DNA of 64,000 bases from Polychytrium aggregatum. Taxonomy: Eukaryota > Chytridiomycota > Chytridiomycetes > Polychytriales. The stretch is from contig NW_026516233.1 of assembly GCF_025602895.1 (NCBI RefSeq), positions 186,001-250,000 on the forward strand. The letters are read 5' to 3'. Positions 43,631 to 53,700 of the stretch are shown here, in pieces (position 1 is the first letter of the stretch; each line of letters starts with the position of its first letter). The notes beneath the pieces were generated by a model. It did no database searches and was not told where the DNA came from. It was given only the letters and a program-made list of their open reading frames with translations. The position numbers and the translations under genes were made by a program.

Positions 43631-46600
43631 TTAGCGACGAACTCCGGGCGTCGCCTTCGGCTTTGAGGGATAGCGAAGGTGGAAGTCAGCAACAAGATCA
43701 GTGGCGTGGGAAACATTGGCAGCGGGCTCCCAAGACCGGTCAGTCTCGGAATAGCCCTTCCACTGAACCAAGTACTGTAAGCGACCACGGAAGAGCCGAG
43801 AATCGAGAACAGTCTCGACCTCAAACTCTTCCTGGGAGTCAACAAGAATGGGTGGAGGTTCGGGTTGGGTGAACTCGGGAACAATGTCCTTCGTTCGGGG
43901 TTCAAGGAGGGATACATGAAAGACGGGGTGGACTTTGAGTGTGGAAGGGAGTTTAAGTTCAAAGGCAACGGGGTTGATGCGGCGAAGAACTTTAAAGGGG
44001 CCAAGCTTTTTCTGATCAAGCTTGTTGGAGGGACGAAGGGTGCGGATGTGGCGACGATCAAGAAAAACGAGGTCGCCAACGGAGATGTCGGGAGTGGGGA
44101 GACGGGATTTGTTGGCCTGCAAAGTGTAGGACTCTTGGGCAACCCGGAGGTTGGCCTTGAGATCCTCGAGAACGGTCTGAAGTCGGTCGACACGTTCTTC
44201 GGCAGAGGGCACAACAGAAGGATCACGGATGATGGAGGGATCAAAAATGGGGTGATGGCCATGGACTGCAAAGAAGGGAGTCATGCCAGTGGAGGTGTTT
44301 TCCGAGTTGTTGTAAGTGAACTCGGCAAGGGGAAGGTGAAGGGTCCAGTCGTCTTGCAGGTAATTGCAATGGATACGCAAATACTGCTCGATGACCTGGT
44401 TGAGAACCTCGGTCGAACCGTCGGTCTCGGGGTGGAAGGCAGAAGAAAGGGAAATCTTCGTCTTCAGAAGCTCATTGAAGCGCCTCCAGAAGGCCGAAGT
44501 AAACTGAGTTCCTCGGTCCGAAACAATAGACCGGGGACAACCATGCAAGCGGAAGATGTGGGAGAGGAAGAGTTCGGCGGTTTGCTCGCCTGTAACCGTC
44601 TTCGTGGTGGGCACAAAGTGTGCTTGTTTGGACAGGCGGTCCTTAACCACGAAGATGGAGTCAAAGCCGTTCGAAGGTGGGAGATCCGTGATGAAGTCCA
44701 TCGACAGGTCCCACCAACGTTCGGAAGGAACGGGGAGAGGGTGAAGTAAACCATAAGGGGAGTGACGGGACGGCTTGGCTCGCTGGCACGCTTCACAATT
44801 AGCAATGAAGCGACGCACAGACTTACGAAGCCGGGGCCAGTGAAAGTCCCGGGAGATGAGCTCAACGGTCTTGGCAAGACCAAAGTGACCAGCGGCAGCG
44901 GAGCAGTGACGTTGCTCAAACACTTTGAGCTGGAGCTCGGGGGAAGGGACAACGATCAGGTCTTTAAAGTAAAGGAGACCGTCACGGAAGGAGTAATCGC
45001 CATCAAGACGTTTGGCGTTGAAGTCAGAAAGAAGGGAACAAGAAAGGGTGGCAGCTCGAATCTCGGAAAGAAAATCGGGGTTCGAGCCGATAACGGTGAT
45101 GCTGTCGAGAGAAATAGACTCGAACAGCTGAAGGAAGTTGGTGGAGTGGAGGGAGTCACCAGGCTTTATCTCAAAGTCAGAACGGCGACTGAGAGCATCG
45201 GCTTTGGTGTTGAGGCGACCAGGGCGGTGGTAAATGCGAAAAGCAAAATCAGAAAGGAATTGGGCCCACCGGAACTGGCGGCGAGAAAGTTGGGAAGCGG
45301 AAGTGAACCGGGTGAGGTTCTGGTGATCAGAGAAAACAAGAGTGGGATGATCGGGGTCGGCAGCCATCAAGTAATGACGCCAGGCAGTAAAGGAATCGAC
45401 AATAGCAAGGAGCTCTTTGTCGTGGGTGTCATAATTCACCTCGGCGGGACGGAATTGCCGAGAGTGAAAAGCAACGGGGTGAAGAGCGCCGTCAGGGTCA
45501 AACTGGGAAAGGACGGCACCCAGAGCAAAGTCAGAAGCATCGGGCTCGATGACAGCGGGTTTGGAGAAATCAAAGTAACGAAGAATAGGTGCGGAAGTGA
45601 ATGAACGTTTAAGAGAATCAAAAGCCTCTTGGGCCTCGGGAGACCAAGAGAAGGTGGAGGATTTGGTGGTGAGTGAAGTCAAAGGACGAGCAAGTGCGGA
45701 AAAGTCCTTGACGAAGCGGCGGTAAAAGTTTGCGAAACCAATAAAAACTTGGATGTCGCGAGCAGAAGAGGGAACAGGCCAAAGGGAAACGGCCTCGACC
45801 TTGGCAGGGTCCATTTTAATGCCATCGGCAGAAATGATCATGCCGAGAAAGTCAACTTCAGAAAGGTCAAAAGAACACTTGGCCGGATTGACCTTAAGAG
45901 AGTGTTCACGAAGGCGAGAAAGAACAAGCTTAACATGCTCCTCATGCTCCAGGGGATCTTTTGAGAAGATCAGGATGTCGTCAAGATAAATGACAACACA
46001 GACACCAAGGAGGTCCGAGAAGATGTCGTTCATAAAAAACTGAAAAGCAGCGGGGGCATTCGAAAGACCAAAGGGGATAACATTGTACTCGTAAGAGCCA
46101 GATTTGCAAACAAAAGCAGTCTTCCACTCATCGCCCTTCTTGACACGAACCAAGTGGTAAGCATCAGGAAGGTCAAGGTGTGAGAAGACGCGGGCAGAAG
46201 AAAGTTTATCCAGAAGATCCTGGAAGAGGGGAAGAGGGTAGCGGTTCTTCTTCGTGATGGCATTGAGGCCCCGGTAGTCGACGCAAAGGCGAAGACCACC
46301 ATTGGGCTTCTTCACGAAGAAGCAGGGAGCACCAACGGGAGAAGAGGATTTGGAGATCCAACCACGTGCGAGGGCGTTGGTCAGATACTCCGAAAGAGCA
46401 GATTCCTCGGCCGGGGACAAAGGATAGACTTTCCCCGGCTTTGGCAAACGAGGTTCCTTTCCATCCTCGGTCCGTACAAACTCAATAGACAAGTCATACG
46501 GACGGTGAGGAGGCAAGGAAGAAGGAGGGTCAGACTTGAGGCTGAAAACGTCGCCAAACTCATTGTATTTGAGCGGGACACCTCGAGAGTCAACAGGGGT

Positions 46601-47506
46601 GCCAGACTCGGCATACACCTTCGTCGTGAGCACGGACCTTATCGACACCGTAGGATACGTCTCCGGCGAAGGAGGACGGATATCCATTTGGGCAGCGAAA
46701 ATGTCGAGCTTGTCTTCCCGTGCAAGACGGAGAAGACTCGCCGCATTAACGAGCTCAATGTCGGGCGAAGATAAAGCCGTTGGCTCTTCAGAAAGCGAAG
46801 CAGAGTCAAGGCGGGAAGAAAGGGAAGGCGAAGTGCCAAAGGAGGGAACCGGTGTAAGGGAAGGACCGGAGGGAGGAGTCAAAGGCGAAGTGCCCGAAGG
46901 GGGAGGCGAATAGCCGGAAGGGGACGAAGTGTCCAAGGAGGAAGCAGAGACATCCGCGAGGATGTGTCCATCAGCAAGGCAAGAGGGATCGGAGAACGAA
47001 AGGGAGAGGGACTTCCAATTGACAACTGGATTATGCAAGCGCATCCAGGGAAGACCAAGAGTGATGGGAGTGGTGGAGAGTCGAGTCACAAGAAAAGAAA
47101 TCGACTCGGTGTGGGAACCAATGGTCAACGTCACAGGAACGGTTTGGAAACGAATGAAACCGGCCGAAGAACCATCAGCAAGGGAAACGGAGTAGGGAGT
47201 AGAAAGAGGGATAAGAGAGAGTTTATGGAGATCCGCAAAGGCAGGATCAATGAGGGCAAGAGCGGTGCATCCATCATCAATAAAGACAGAAAGGGAGATG
47301 GAGACCGGGCCAGAAAGACTCATGACGACAAGGGTGGCCGGAAGAAGAAGCTTATCGTCCGATAATGACGAGTCAGAGGGGGAAGATGTTCGTATCGCCG
47401 AACAGACCACCTCGCTTACTTGCGAGGTGCTGCTCGGCTGTGGGCATTTCCCGAGTTCCGTTTGACCAGAACCGGGCACTGCTGAACATCGCGACTGCCG
47501 GGACAA
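43631..47506 (-). CDS. pol: Chromovirus C-a Pol (protease, RT, RNase H, integrase, chromodomain)
   Basis: About 1291 codons in the -1 frame to gag. The protease motif is atypical: VFIDDGCTALALID, with DDG in place of D-S/T-G. Then reverse transcriptase (VDYRGLNAITKKNRYPLPLF, VVIYLDDILIFS), RNase H (EPDASDFALG), integrase (zinc finger HFGLAKTVEL...CEACQ, core with MDFITDLPPSNG and SSAFHPETDGSTE) and a C-terminal chromodomain (EFEVETVLDSRLF, VQWKGYSETDRSWEP). Open throughout. Confidence 0.93.
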   Translation of the reverse strand: MSRQSRCSAVPGSGQTELGKCPQPSSTSQVSEVVCSAIRTSSPSDSSLSDDKLLLPATLVVMSLSGPVSISLSVFIDDGCTALALIDPAFADLHKLSLIPLSTPYSVSLADGSSAGFIRFQTVPVTLTIGSHTESISFLVTRLSTTPITLGLPWMRLHNPVVNWKSLSLSFSDPSCLADGHILADVSASSLDTSSPSGYSPPPSGTSPLTPPSGPSLTPVPSFGTSPSLSSRLDSASLSEEPTALSSPDIELVNAASLLRLAREDKLDIFAAQMDIRPPSPETYPTVSIRSVLTTKVYAESGTPVDSRGVPLKYNEFGDVFSLKSDPPSSLPPHRPYDLSIEFVRTEDGKEPRLPKPGKVYPLSPAEESALSEYLTNALARGWISKSSSPVGAPCFFVKKPNGGLRLCVDYRGLNAITKKNRYPLPLFQDLLDKLSSARVFSHLDLPDAYHLVRVKKGDEWKTAFVCKSGSYEYNVIPFGLSNAPAAFQFFMNDIFSDLLGVCVVIYLDDILIFSKDPLEHEEHVKLVLSRLREHSLKVNPAKCSFDLSEVDFLGMIISADGIKMDPAKVEAVSLWPVPSSARDIQVFIGFANFYRRFVKDFSALARPLTSLTTKSSTFSWSPEAQEAFDSLKRSFTSAPILRYFDFSKPAVIEPDASDFALGAVLSQFDPDGALHPVAFHSRQFRPAEVNYDTHDKELLAIVDSFTAWRHYLMAADPDHPTLVFSDHQNLTRFTSASQLSRRQFRWAQFLSDFAFRIYHRPGRLNTKADALSRRSDFEIKPGDSLHSTNFLQLFESISLDSITVIGSNPDFLSEIRAATLSCSLLSDFNAKRLDGDYSFRDGLLYFKDLIVVPSPELQLKVFEQRHCSAAAGHFGLAKTVELISRDFHWPRLRKSVRRFIANCEACQRAKPSRHSPYGLLHPLPVPSERWWDLSMDFITDLPPSNGFDSIFVVKDRLSKQAHFVPTTKTVTGEQTAELFLSHIFRLHGCPRSIVSDRGTQFTSAFWRRFNELLKTKISLSSAFHPETDGSTEVLNQVIEQYLRIHCNYLQDDWTLHLPLAEFTYNNSENTSTGMTPFFAVHGHHPIFDPSIIRDPSVVPSAEERVDRLQTVLEDLKANLRVAQESYTLQANKSRLPTPDISVGDLVFLDRRHIRTLRPSNKLDQKKLGPFKVLRRINPVAFELKLPSTLKVHPVFHVSLLEPRTKDIVPEFTQPEPPPILVDSQEEFEVETVLDSRLFRGRLQYLVQWKGYSETDRSWEPAANVSHATDLVADFHLRYPSKPKATPGVRR

Positions 47507-48186
47507 GACTTTTCCCCGCAGTACAGGCAGAGACCCTGCTCACGACGTCGCTTTTTCTCGACGTCGGAGAGCTTAGCAGGGCGGACCGAGACAGAGTCAA
47601 GGTCCATGGGAGTGGGTGCAGAAGAGGAGGAAGAAGAAACATGCGCGGGAGAATGGTGGTGATGGGGAGCAGAGCGAGAAGAAGGAGGAGGAGGTTGGGA
47701 ACGGGAGGAGATCTTGAGACGATGGAGGGCATCGTCGTACTCGACCGCTGCCTTGATCAACTCAGGCAGGGAAGCGGGAGCGGGGCGGAGACCGATGAGG
47801 TGGAACTTGACCTCAGACTTCAAACCCTCCTTGAAGAAGTGCATCTTGGTGGGTTCATCAGTCTGGACGCGGGCGGCGAGCTGGACGAAGCGGGTGGCGA
47901 AGGCTTGGCAGGACTTGAGCTGGACCAAGCGCTTGAGGTCGTTCAAGGCCTTATCTTGCGAGGAGGCCGTGTCCTCACCGAAGGTCGACTTGAGGGCAAC
48001 TTCAAAATCCGCGAAGGAAGCCGGGAAGCGGTTGGCCATGTAGAAGGCGGCCTCGTACCACTTGAAGGCTTCACCGCGGAGGAAGGAGGTGGCGTACAGG
48101 ACCTTCTGGCGCTCGGGCGCGAAGAAGGCAGGATCGGCGAGGAAAAGAGAGGCGAAAGAAGAAGAAAGGCCGGGAAGCCAAGAGGG
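47416..48186 (-). pseudogene. gag: Chromovirus C-a Gag, 240-bp in-frame deletion including the start
   Basis: Compared with C-b, 80 codons are missing between SSFASL and FLADPAFFAP (junction near 48145), including the only plausible ATG and the coiled-coil region. The rest (gag domain WYEAAFYMANRFPASFADFE, C-terminal cysteine-rich segment CLYCGEK) remains in frame. The junction has short GAGGAAA/GAGGGAAA homology, typical of slippage or reverse-transcription jumping. Slippery site at 47446-47452 (minus GGGAAAT). Confidence 0.85.
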
Positions 48187-48198
48187 AGCGTTCAAAAT
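48187..48198 (-). other. Self-priming primer-binding site of C-a
   Basis: Minus strand ATTTTGAACGCT, 2 nt inside the 5' LTR, complementary over 12 nt to AGCGTTCAAAAT in the LTR 39 nt from the start of the TATA box. C-b has the same pair. Confidence 0.75.
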
Positions 48199-48200
48199 GA

Positions 48201-48991
48201 TGTTAGAGTCCAAAGGGGACTCAACGGCAAAAGAAGAAGTGAGCTCGAAGTGAGCTCAGGGAAGGCAAGGGTAAAGTCCGAAGTGGACTCGGAGAGGGAG
48301 CGAGGGAAGCAAAGATCCGTTCAAGATAAGACTAGTCTCGAAATGAGACGTGAGGAACACTCAGAGAATAAAGTAGAAGGCACTTTATTTAGTCCTATTT
48401 TGAACGCTGAGGTTCGACTACACATCGCGGGGGTCAGGCTATTTATAGACAAGTCCGGACTTGGCAGCGAAGGGCGGCCAAGGGAGGGAAAAGTGGGCGA
48501 TCGAGCAGGGCGAAGGGGGCGATGCACGAACGAGGGCCGAGAAGGACCACCGAGACAGGCAGAGAACCAAAGCGAGGGAGGCGCAAGCAAAAGCGAAGCA
48601 CCTGGCAGGAGAAACGTGCAAAGGCGAAGCAATGTGACTCAACGTCCAAGAAGCGGATTGGTCAAGTATAAGGTTGGGGCAAATGCATGCGAGATGAACA
48701 AGAGATCGGGGCGGTCAGGCAGGTCATGAGTCACCGGTGGTGGGACACATGACCGGCAGCCGAATTGCAACCAATCGCAGCAAGGCGCGTGCACAAACAA
48801 ACCGGCGCGTGCGAAGAAGACAAAGGAAGCGGAGCAGCGCGGGGAAACGGAAGTGCGGAAGGAGCGGAAATGGCAGGCAAAAGGCGGAAAATTGGAGGGG
48901 AACTGCAAAGCTACACACAAACAAACAGAAAGGCAAAAGAACAGCCAAGTGTGCAGTCAAAGTGGAGAACAAGCAGAAGCTATCCCTAACA
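48201..48991 (-). repeat. 5' LTR of C-a
   Basis: 791 bp, as the 3' LTR of the same element. Confidence 0.93.
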
Positions 48992-49049
48992 GGAGCTCGG
49001 CGAGCTCGGCCTCCAAGGCACGGAGGCGGTCCACGAGGGCAGGATCCAT
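48992..49049 (-). CDS. gag: Chromovirus A2 Gag, N-terminal part
   Basis: Starts MDPALVDRLRALEAELAEL, a short coiled coil, and is cut by element C-a; the reading frame continues at 42822. The leader between this ATG and the 5' LTR is 172 bp. Confidence 0.82.
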
Positions 49050-49208
49050 GGCGGGACTGGGACTGGGACTGGGAAAAAAAAGCGAGGAGGTTCAAGAACA
49101 GGAGAGCGAAGAGGGCTCAGGCACAAGTGTGCTTGAGGTTCGGACAGGACTAGGAAAGGGGCGGGGCTAGGAGCGGAAGATACCAAGCAGGTGGTATCAG
49201 TAGAAGAG

Positions 49209-49220
49209 AGTTCGAACAAA
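49209..49220 (-). other. Self-priming primer-binding site of A2
   Basis: Minus strand TTTGTTCGAACT, 1 nt inside the 5' LTR, complementary over 12 nt to AGTTCGAACAAA in the LTR, 39 nt from the start of the TATA box. No TGG of a tRNA-type site is present. Confidence 0.75.
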
Positions 49221-49221
49221 G

Positions 49222-49640
49222 TGTAAGGAGTGAACAAGCGCAAGGACGAAGACCAAGTGCTTGGTATGAGCTTTATTAGCTTTTAGCCCCGAACACCAAA
49301 GAACAAGTTTTGTTCGAACTGGTGTTCAACATAGGCTCAGACATGCAGGGCTATTTATAGACCGGGAGAAGGTCGAGGGGCAAAAGTGGGCGAGAAGGGT
49401 GGAGCATCACAGAGAAGCGAGAAGGGGGTGCGAGAGTGGCTGGTGTGCAAGCGAGAGAGGCTTGGCACAGCCCGGGGACATGTGCCGAGCGGTGGGGGAG
49501 GCAGGAAACCAGTAGACGCGGGTGGCAACGGCGCGTGCTCATGCATGGGGGCAAACAAACACGTGGGGACTCATGATTGGTGCGGAGGGCGAGAGCATGC
49601 GGGACAATCTCATTGGTCCGTTGTGATGCTGGTCATCACA
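49222..49640 (-). repeat. 5' LTR of A2
   Basis: 419 bp, as the LTRs at 28221 and 31930. Confidence 0.92.
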
Positions 49641-49769
49641 GGCAGACAGACAGGCTCACGGCAGAGCCTCACAGGAGAGATTGGAGCGTTGGGCAGACAG
49701 ACAGGAGGAGAGATCGGAACGTTGGGAAAACTGGACGCGAGAGGAGAACCGTCGTTGCCGATGCTACCA
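49641..49769 (-). mobile_element. Leader of LTR retrotransposon D with tRNA-type primer-binding site
   Basis: On the minus strand TGGTAGCATCGG (49769-49758) follows the end of a 210-bp LTR, the same site as in B. The next 117 bp are untranslated leader with TCTGTCTGCC repeats, cut by A2. No coding part of D is found in the window. Confidence 0.65.
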
Positions 49770-49945
49770 TGTAGCCAAGGCCACTATATTTTTCCAGATG
49801 ATCTCCAGCAGAGCAGGGCGAGGGGGCGGCCTTATATGTCCAGCAGCCTGACGCGTTGACGCGCCCAGAGTCATACAGGAGCGCGCCCCATTTCCTTATC
49901 CGTTCCCCAGCTACACACACACACACAGTAACCCAGGACTACTCC

Positions 49946-50736
49946 TGTTAGAGTCCGAAGGGGACTCAACGGCAAAAGAAGAAGTGAGCTCGAAGTGAGC
50001 TCAGGGAAGGCAAGGGTAAAGTCCGAAGTGGACTCGGAGAGGGAGCGAGGGAAGCAAAGATCCGTTCAAGATAAGACTAGTCTCGAAATGAGACGTGAGG
50101 AACACTCAGAGAATAAAGTAGAAGGCACTTTATTTAGTCCTATTTTGAACGCTGAGGTTCGACTACACATCGCGGGGGTCAGGCTATTTATAGACAAGTC
50201 CGGACTTGGCAGCGAAGGGCGGCCAAGGGAGGGAAAAGTGGGCGATCGAGCAGGGCGAAGGGGGCGATGCACGAACGAGGGCCGAGAAGGACCACCGAGA
50301 CAGGCAGAGAACCAAAGCGAGGGAGGCGCAAGCAAAAGCGAAGCACCTGGCAGGAGAAACGTGCAAAGGCGAAGCAATGTGACTCAACGTCCAAGAAGCG
50401 GATTGGTCAAGTATAAGGTTGGGGCAAATGCATGCGAGATGAACAAGAGATCGGGGCGGTCAGGCAGGTCATGAGTCACCGGTGGTGGGACACATGACCG
50501 GCAGCCGAATTGCAACCAATCGCAGCAAGGCGCGTGCACAAACAAACCGGCGCGTGCGAAGAAGACAAAGGAAGCGGAGCAGCGCGGGGAAACGGAAGTG
50601 CGGAAGGAGCGGAAATGGCAGGCAAAAGGCGGAAAATTGGAGGGGAACTGCAAAGCTACACACAAACAAACAGAAAGGCAAAAGAACAGCCAAGTGTGCA
50701 GTCAAAGTGGAGAACAAGCAGAAGCTATCCCTAACA
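49946..50736 (-). repeat. 3' LTR of C-b
   Basis: 791 bp with the C-b-specific TCCGAAGG variant. Confidence 0.94.
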
Positions 50737-50748
50737 TCATCCCCTTCC

Positions 50749-53700
50749 TTAGCGACGAACTCCGGGCGTCGCCTTCGGCTTTGAGGGATAGCGAAGGTGG
50801 AAGTCAGCAACAAGATCAGTGGCGTGGGAAACATTGGCAGCGGGCTCCCAAGACCGGTCAGTCTCGGAATAGCCCTTCCACTGAACCAAGTACTGTAAGC
50901 GACCACGGAAGAGCCGAGAATCGAGAACAGTCTCGACCTCAAACTCTTCCTGGGAGTCAACAAGAATGGGTGGAGGTTCGGGTTGGGTGAACTCGGGAAC
51001 AATGTCCTTCGTTCGGGGTTCAAGGAGGGATACATGAAAGACGGGGTGGACTTTGAGTGTGGAAGGGAGTTTAAGTTCAAAGGCAACGGGGTTGATGCGG
51101 CGAAGAACTTTAAAGGGGCCAAGCTTTTTCTGATCAAGCTTGTTGGAGGGACGAAGGGTGCGGATGTGGCGACGATCAAGAAAAACGAGGTCGCCAACGG
51201 AGATGTCGGGAGTGGGGAGACGGGATTTGTTGGCCTGCAAAGTGTAGGACTCTTGGGCAACCCGGAGGTTGGCCTTGAGATCCTCGAGAACGGTCTGAAG
51301 TCGGTCGACACGTTCTTCGGCAGAGGGCACAACAGAAGGATCACGGATGATGGAGGGATCAAAAATGGGGTGATGGCCATGGACTGCAAAGAAGGGAGTC
51401 ATGCCAGTGGAGGTGTTTTCCGAGTTGTTGTAAGTGAACTCGGCAAGGGGAAGGTGAAGGGTCCAGTCGTCTTGCAGGTAATTGCAATGGATACGCAAAT
51501 ACTGCTCGATGACCTGGTTGAGAACCTCGGTCGAACCGTCGGTCTCGGGGTGGAAGGCAGAAGAAAGGGAAATCTTCGTCTTCAGAAGCTCATTGAAGCG
51601 CCTCCAGAAGGCCGAAGTAAACTGAGTTCCTCGGTCCGAAACAATAGACCGGGGACAACCATGCAAGCGGAAGATGTGGGAGAGGAAGAGTTCGGCGGTT
51701 TGCTCGCCTGTAACCGTCTTCGTGGTGGGCACAAAGTGTGCTTGTTTGGACAGGCGGTCCTTAACCACGAAGATGGAGTCAAAGCCGTTCGAAGGTGGGA
51801 GATCCGTGATGAAGTCCATCGACAGGTCCCACCAACGTTCGGAAGGAACGGGGAGAGGGTGAAGTAAACCATAAGGGGAGTGACGGGACGGCTTGGCTCG
51901 CTGGCACGCTTCACAATTAGCAATGAAGCGACGCACAGACTTACGAAGCCGGGGCCAGTGAAAGTCCCGGGAGATGAGCTCAACGGTCTTGGCAAGACCA
52001 AAGTGACCAGCGGCAGCGGAGCAGTGACGTTGCTCAAACACTTTGAGCTGGAGCTCGGGGGAAGGGACAACGATCAGGTCTTTAAAGTAAAGGAGACCGT
52101 CACGGAAGGAGTAATCGCCATCAAGACGTTTGGCGTTGAAGTCAGAAAGAAGGGAACAAGAAAGGGTGGCAGCTCGAATCTCGGAAAGAAAGTCGGGGTT
52201 CGAGCCGATAACGGTGATGCTGTCGAGAGAAATAGACTCGAACAGCTGAAGGAAGTTGGTGGAGTGGAGGGAGTCACCAGGCTTTATCTCAAAGTCAGAA
52301 CGGCGACTGAGAGCATCGGCTTTGGTGTTGAGGCGACCAGGGCGGTGGTAAATGCGAAAAGCAAAATCAGAAAGGAATTGGGCCCACCGGAACTGGCGGC
52401 GAGAAAGTTGGGAAGCGGAAGTGAACCGGGTGAGGTTCTGGTGATCAGAGAAAACAAGAGTGGGATGATCGGGGTCGGCAGCCATCAAGTAATGACGCCA
52501 GGCAGTAAAGGAATCGACAATAGCAAGGAGCTCTTTGTCGTGGGTGTCATAATTCACCTCGGCGGGACGGAATTGCCGAGAGTGAAAAGCAACGGGGTGA
52601 AGAGCGCCGTCAGGGTCAAACTGGGAAAGGACGGCACCCAGAGCAAAGTCAGAAGCATCGGGCTCGATGACAGCGGGTTTGGAGAAATCAAAGTAACGAA
52701 GAATAGGTGCGGAAGTGAATGAACGTTTAAGAGAATCAAAAGCCTCTTGGGCCTCGGGAGACCAAGAGAAGGTGGAGGATTTGGTGGTGAGTGAAGTCAA
52801 AGGACGAGCAAGTGCGGAAAAGTCCTTGACGAAGCGGCGGTAAAAGTTTGCGAAACCAATAAAAACTTGGATGTCGCGAGCAGAAGAGGGAACAGGCCAA
52901 AGGGAAACGGCCTCGACCTTGGCAGGGTCCATTTTAATGCCATCGGCAGAAATGATCATGCCGAGAAAGTCAACTTCAGAAAGGTCAAAAGAACACTTGG
53001 CCGGATTGACCTTAAGAGAGTGTTCACGAAGGCGAGAAAGAACAAGCTTAACATGCTCCTCATGCTCCAGGGGATCTTTTGAGAAGATCAGGATGTCGTC
53101 AAGATAAATGACAACACAGACACCAAGGAGGTCCGAGAAGATGTCGTTCATAAAAAACTGAAAAGCAGCGGGGGCATTCGAAAGACCAAAGGGGATAACA
53201 TTGTACTCGTAAGAGCCAGATTTGCAAACAAAAGCAGTCTTCCACTCATCGCCCTTCTTGACACGAACCAAGTGGTAAGCATCAGGAAGGTCAAGGTGTG
53301 AGAAGACGCGGGCAGAAGAAAGTTTATCCAGAAGATCCTGGAAGAGGGGAAGAGGGTAGCGGTTCTTCTTCGTGATGGCATTGAGGCCCCGGTAGTCGAC
53401 GCAAAGGCGAAGACCACCATTGGGCTTCTTCACGAAGAAGCAGGGAGCACCAACGGGAGAAGAGGATTTGGAGATCCAACCACGTGCGAGGGCGTTGGTC
53501 AGATACTCCGAAAGAGCAGATTCCTCGGCCGGGGACAAAGGATAGACTTTCCCCGGCTTTGGCAAACGAGGTTCCTTTCCATCCTCGGTCCGTACAAACT
53601 CAATAGACAAGTCATACGGACGGTGAGGAGGCAAGGAAGAAGGAGGGTCAGACTTGAGGCTGAAAACGTCGCCAAACTCATTGTATTTGAGCGGGACACC

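Larger units (their letters stand above)
42828..48991 (-). mobile_element. Chromovirus C-a, inserted in A2 gag, gag start deleted
   Basis: 6164 bp with 791-bp LTRs at 42828-43618 and 48201-48991; GGAGC is duplicated at 42823-42827 and 48992-48996. Both LTRs share TCCAAAGG where both LTRs of C-b have TCCGAAGG, so each pair descends from its own insertion. Exactly 240 bp shorter than C-b, because of a deletion in gag. Confidence 0.93.
31930..49640 (-). mobile_element. Chromovirus A2, complete but interrupted by B and C elements
   Basis: Removing the two insertions and one copy of each target duplication leaves a 6070-bp element: 5' LTR 49222-49640, leader, gag, pol, 3' LTR 31930-32348. Gag starts at 49049, is cut at 48992 by element C-a and resumes at 42822. 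Protease is cut at 41377 by element B and resumes at 35909. In both cases the flanks join cleanly once GGAGC is counted once. No matching 5-bp duplication flanks A2 itself (GAGCG left, GGCAG right), and its left flank is the truncated copy A1, so a deletion or LTR recombination has altered that side. Confidence 0.88.

Noticed and set aside
43865-45604. Long plus-strand frames inside C elements
   Set aside because: They lie antisense to pol and are by-products of its codon bias; the same frames recur in C-b and have no domains.
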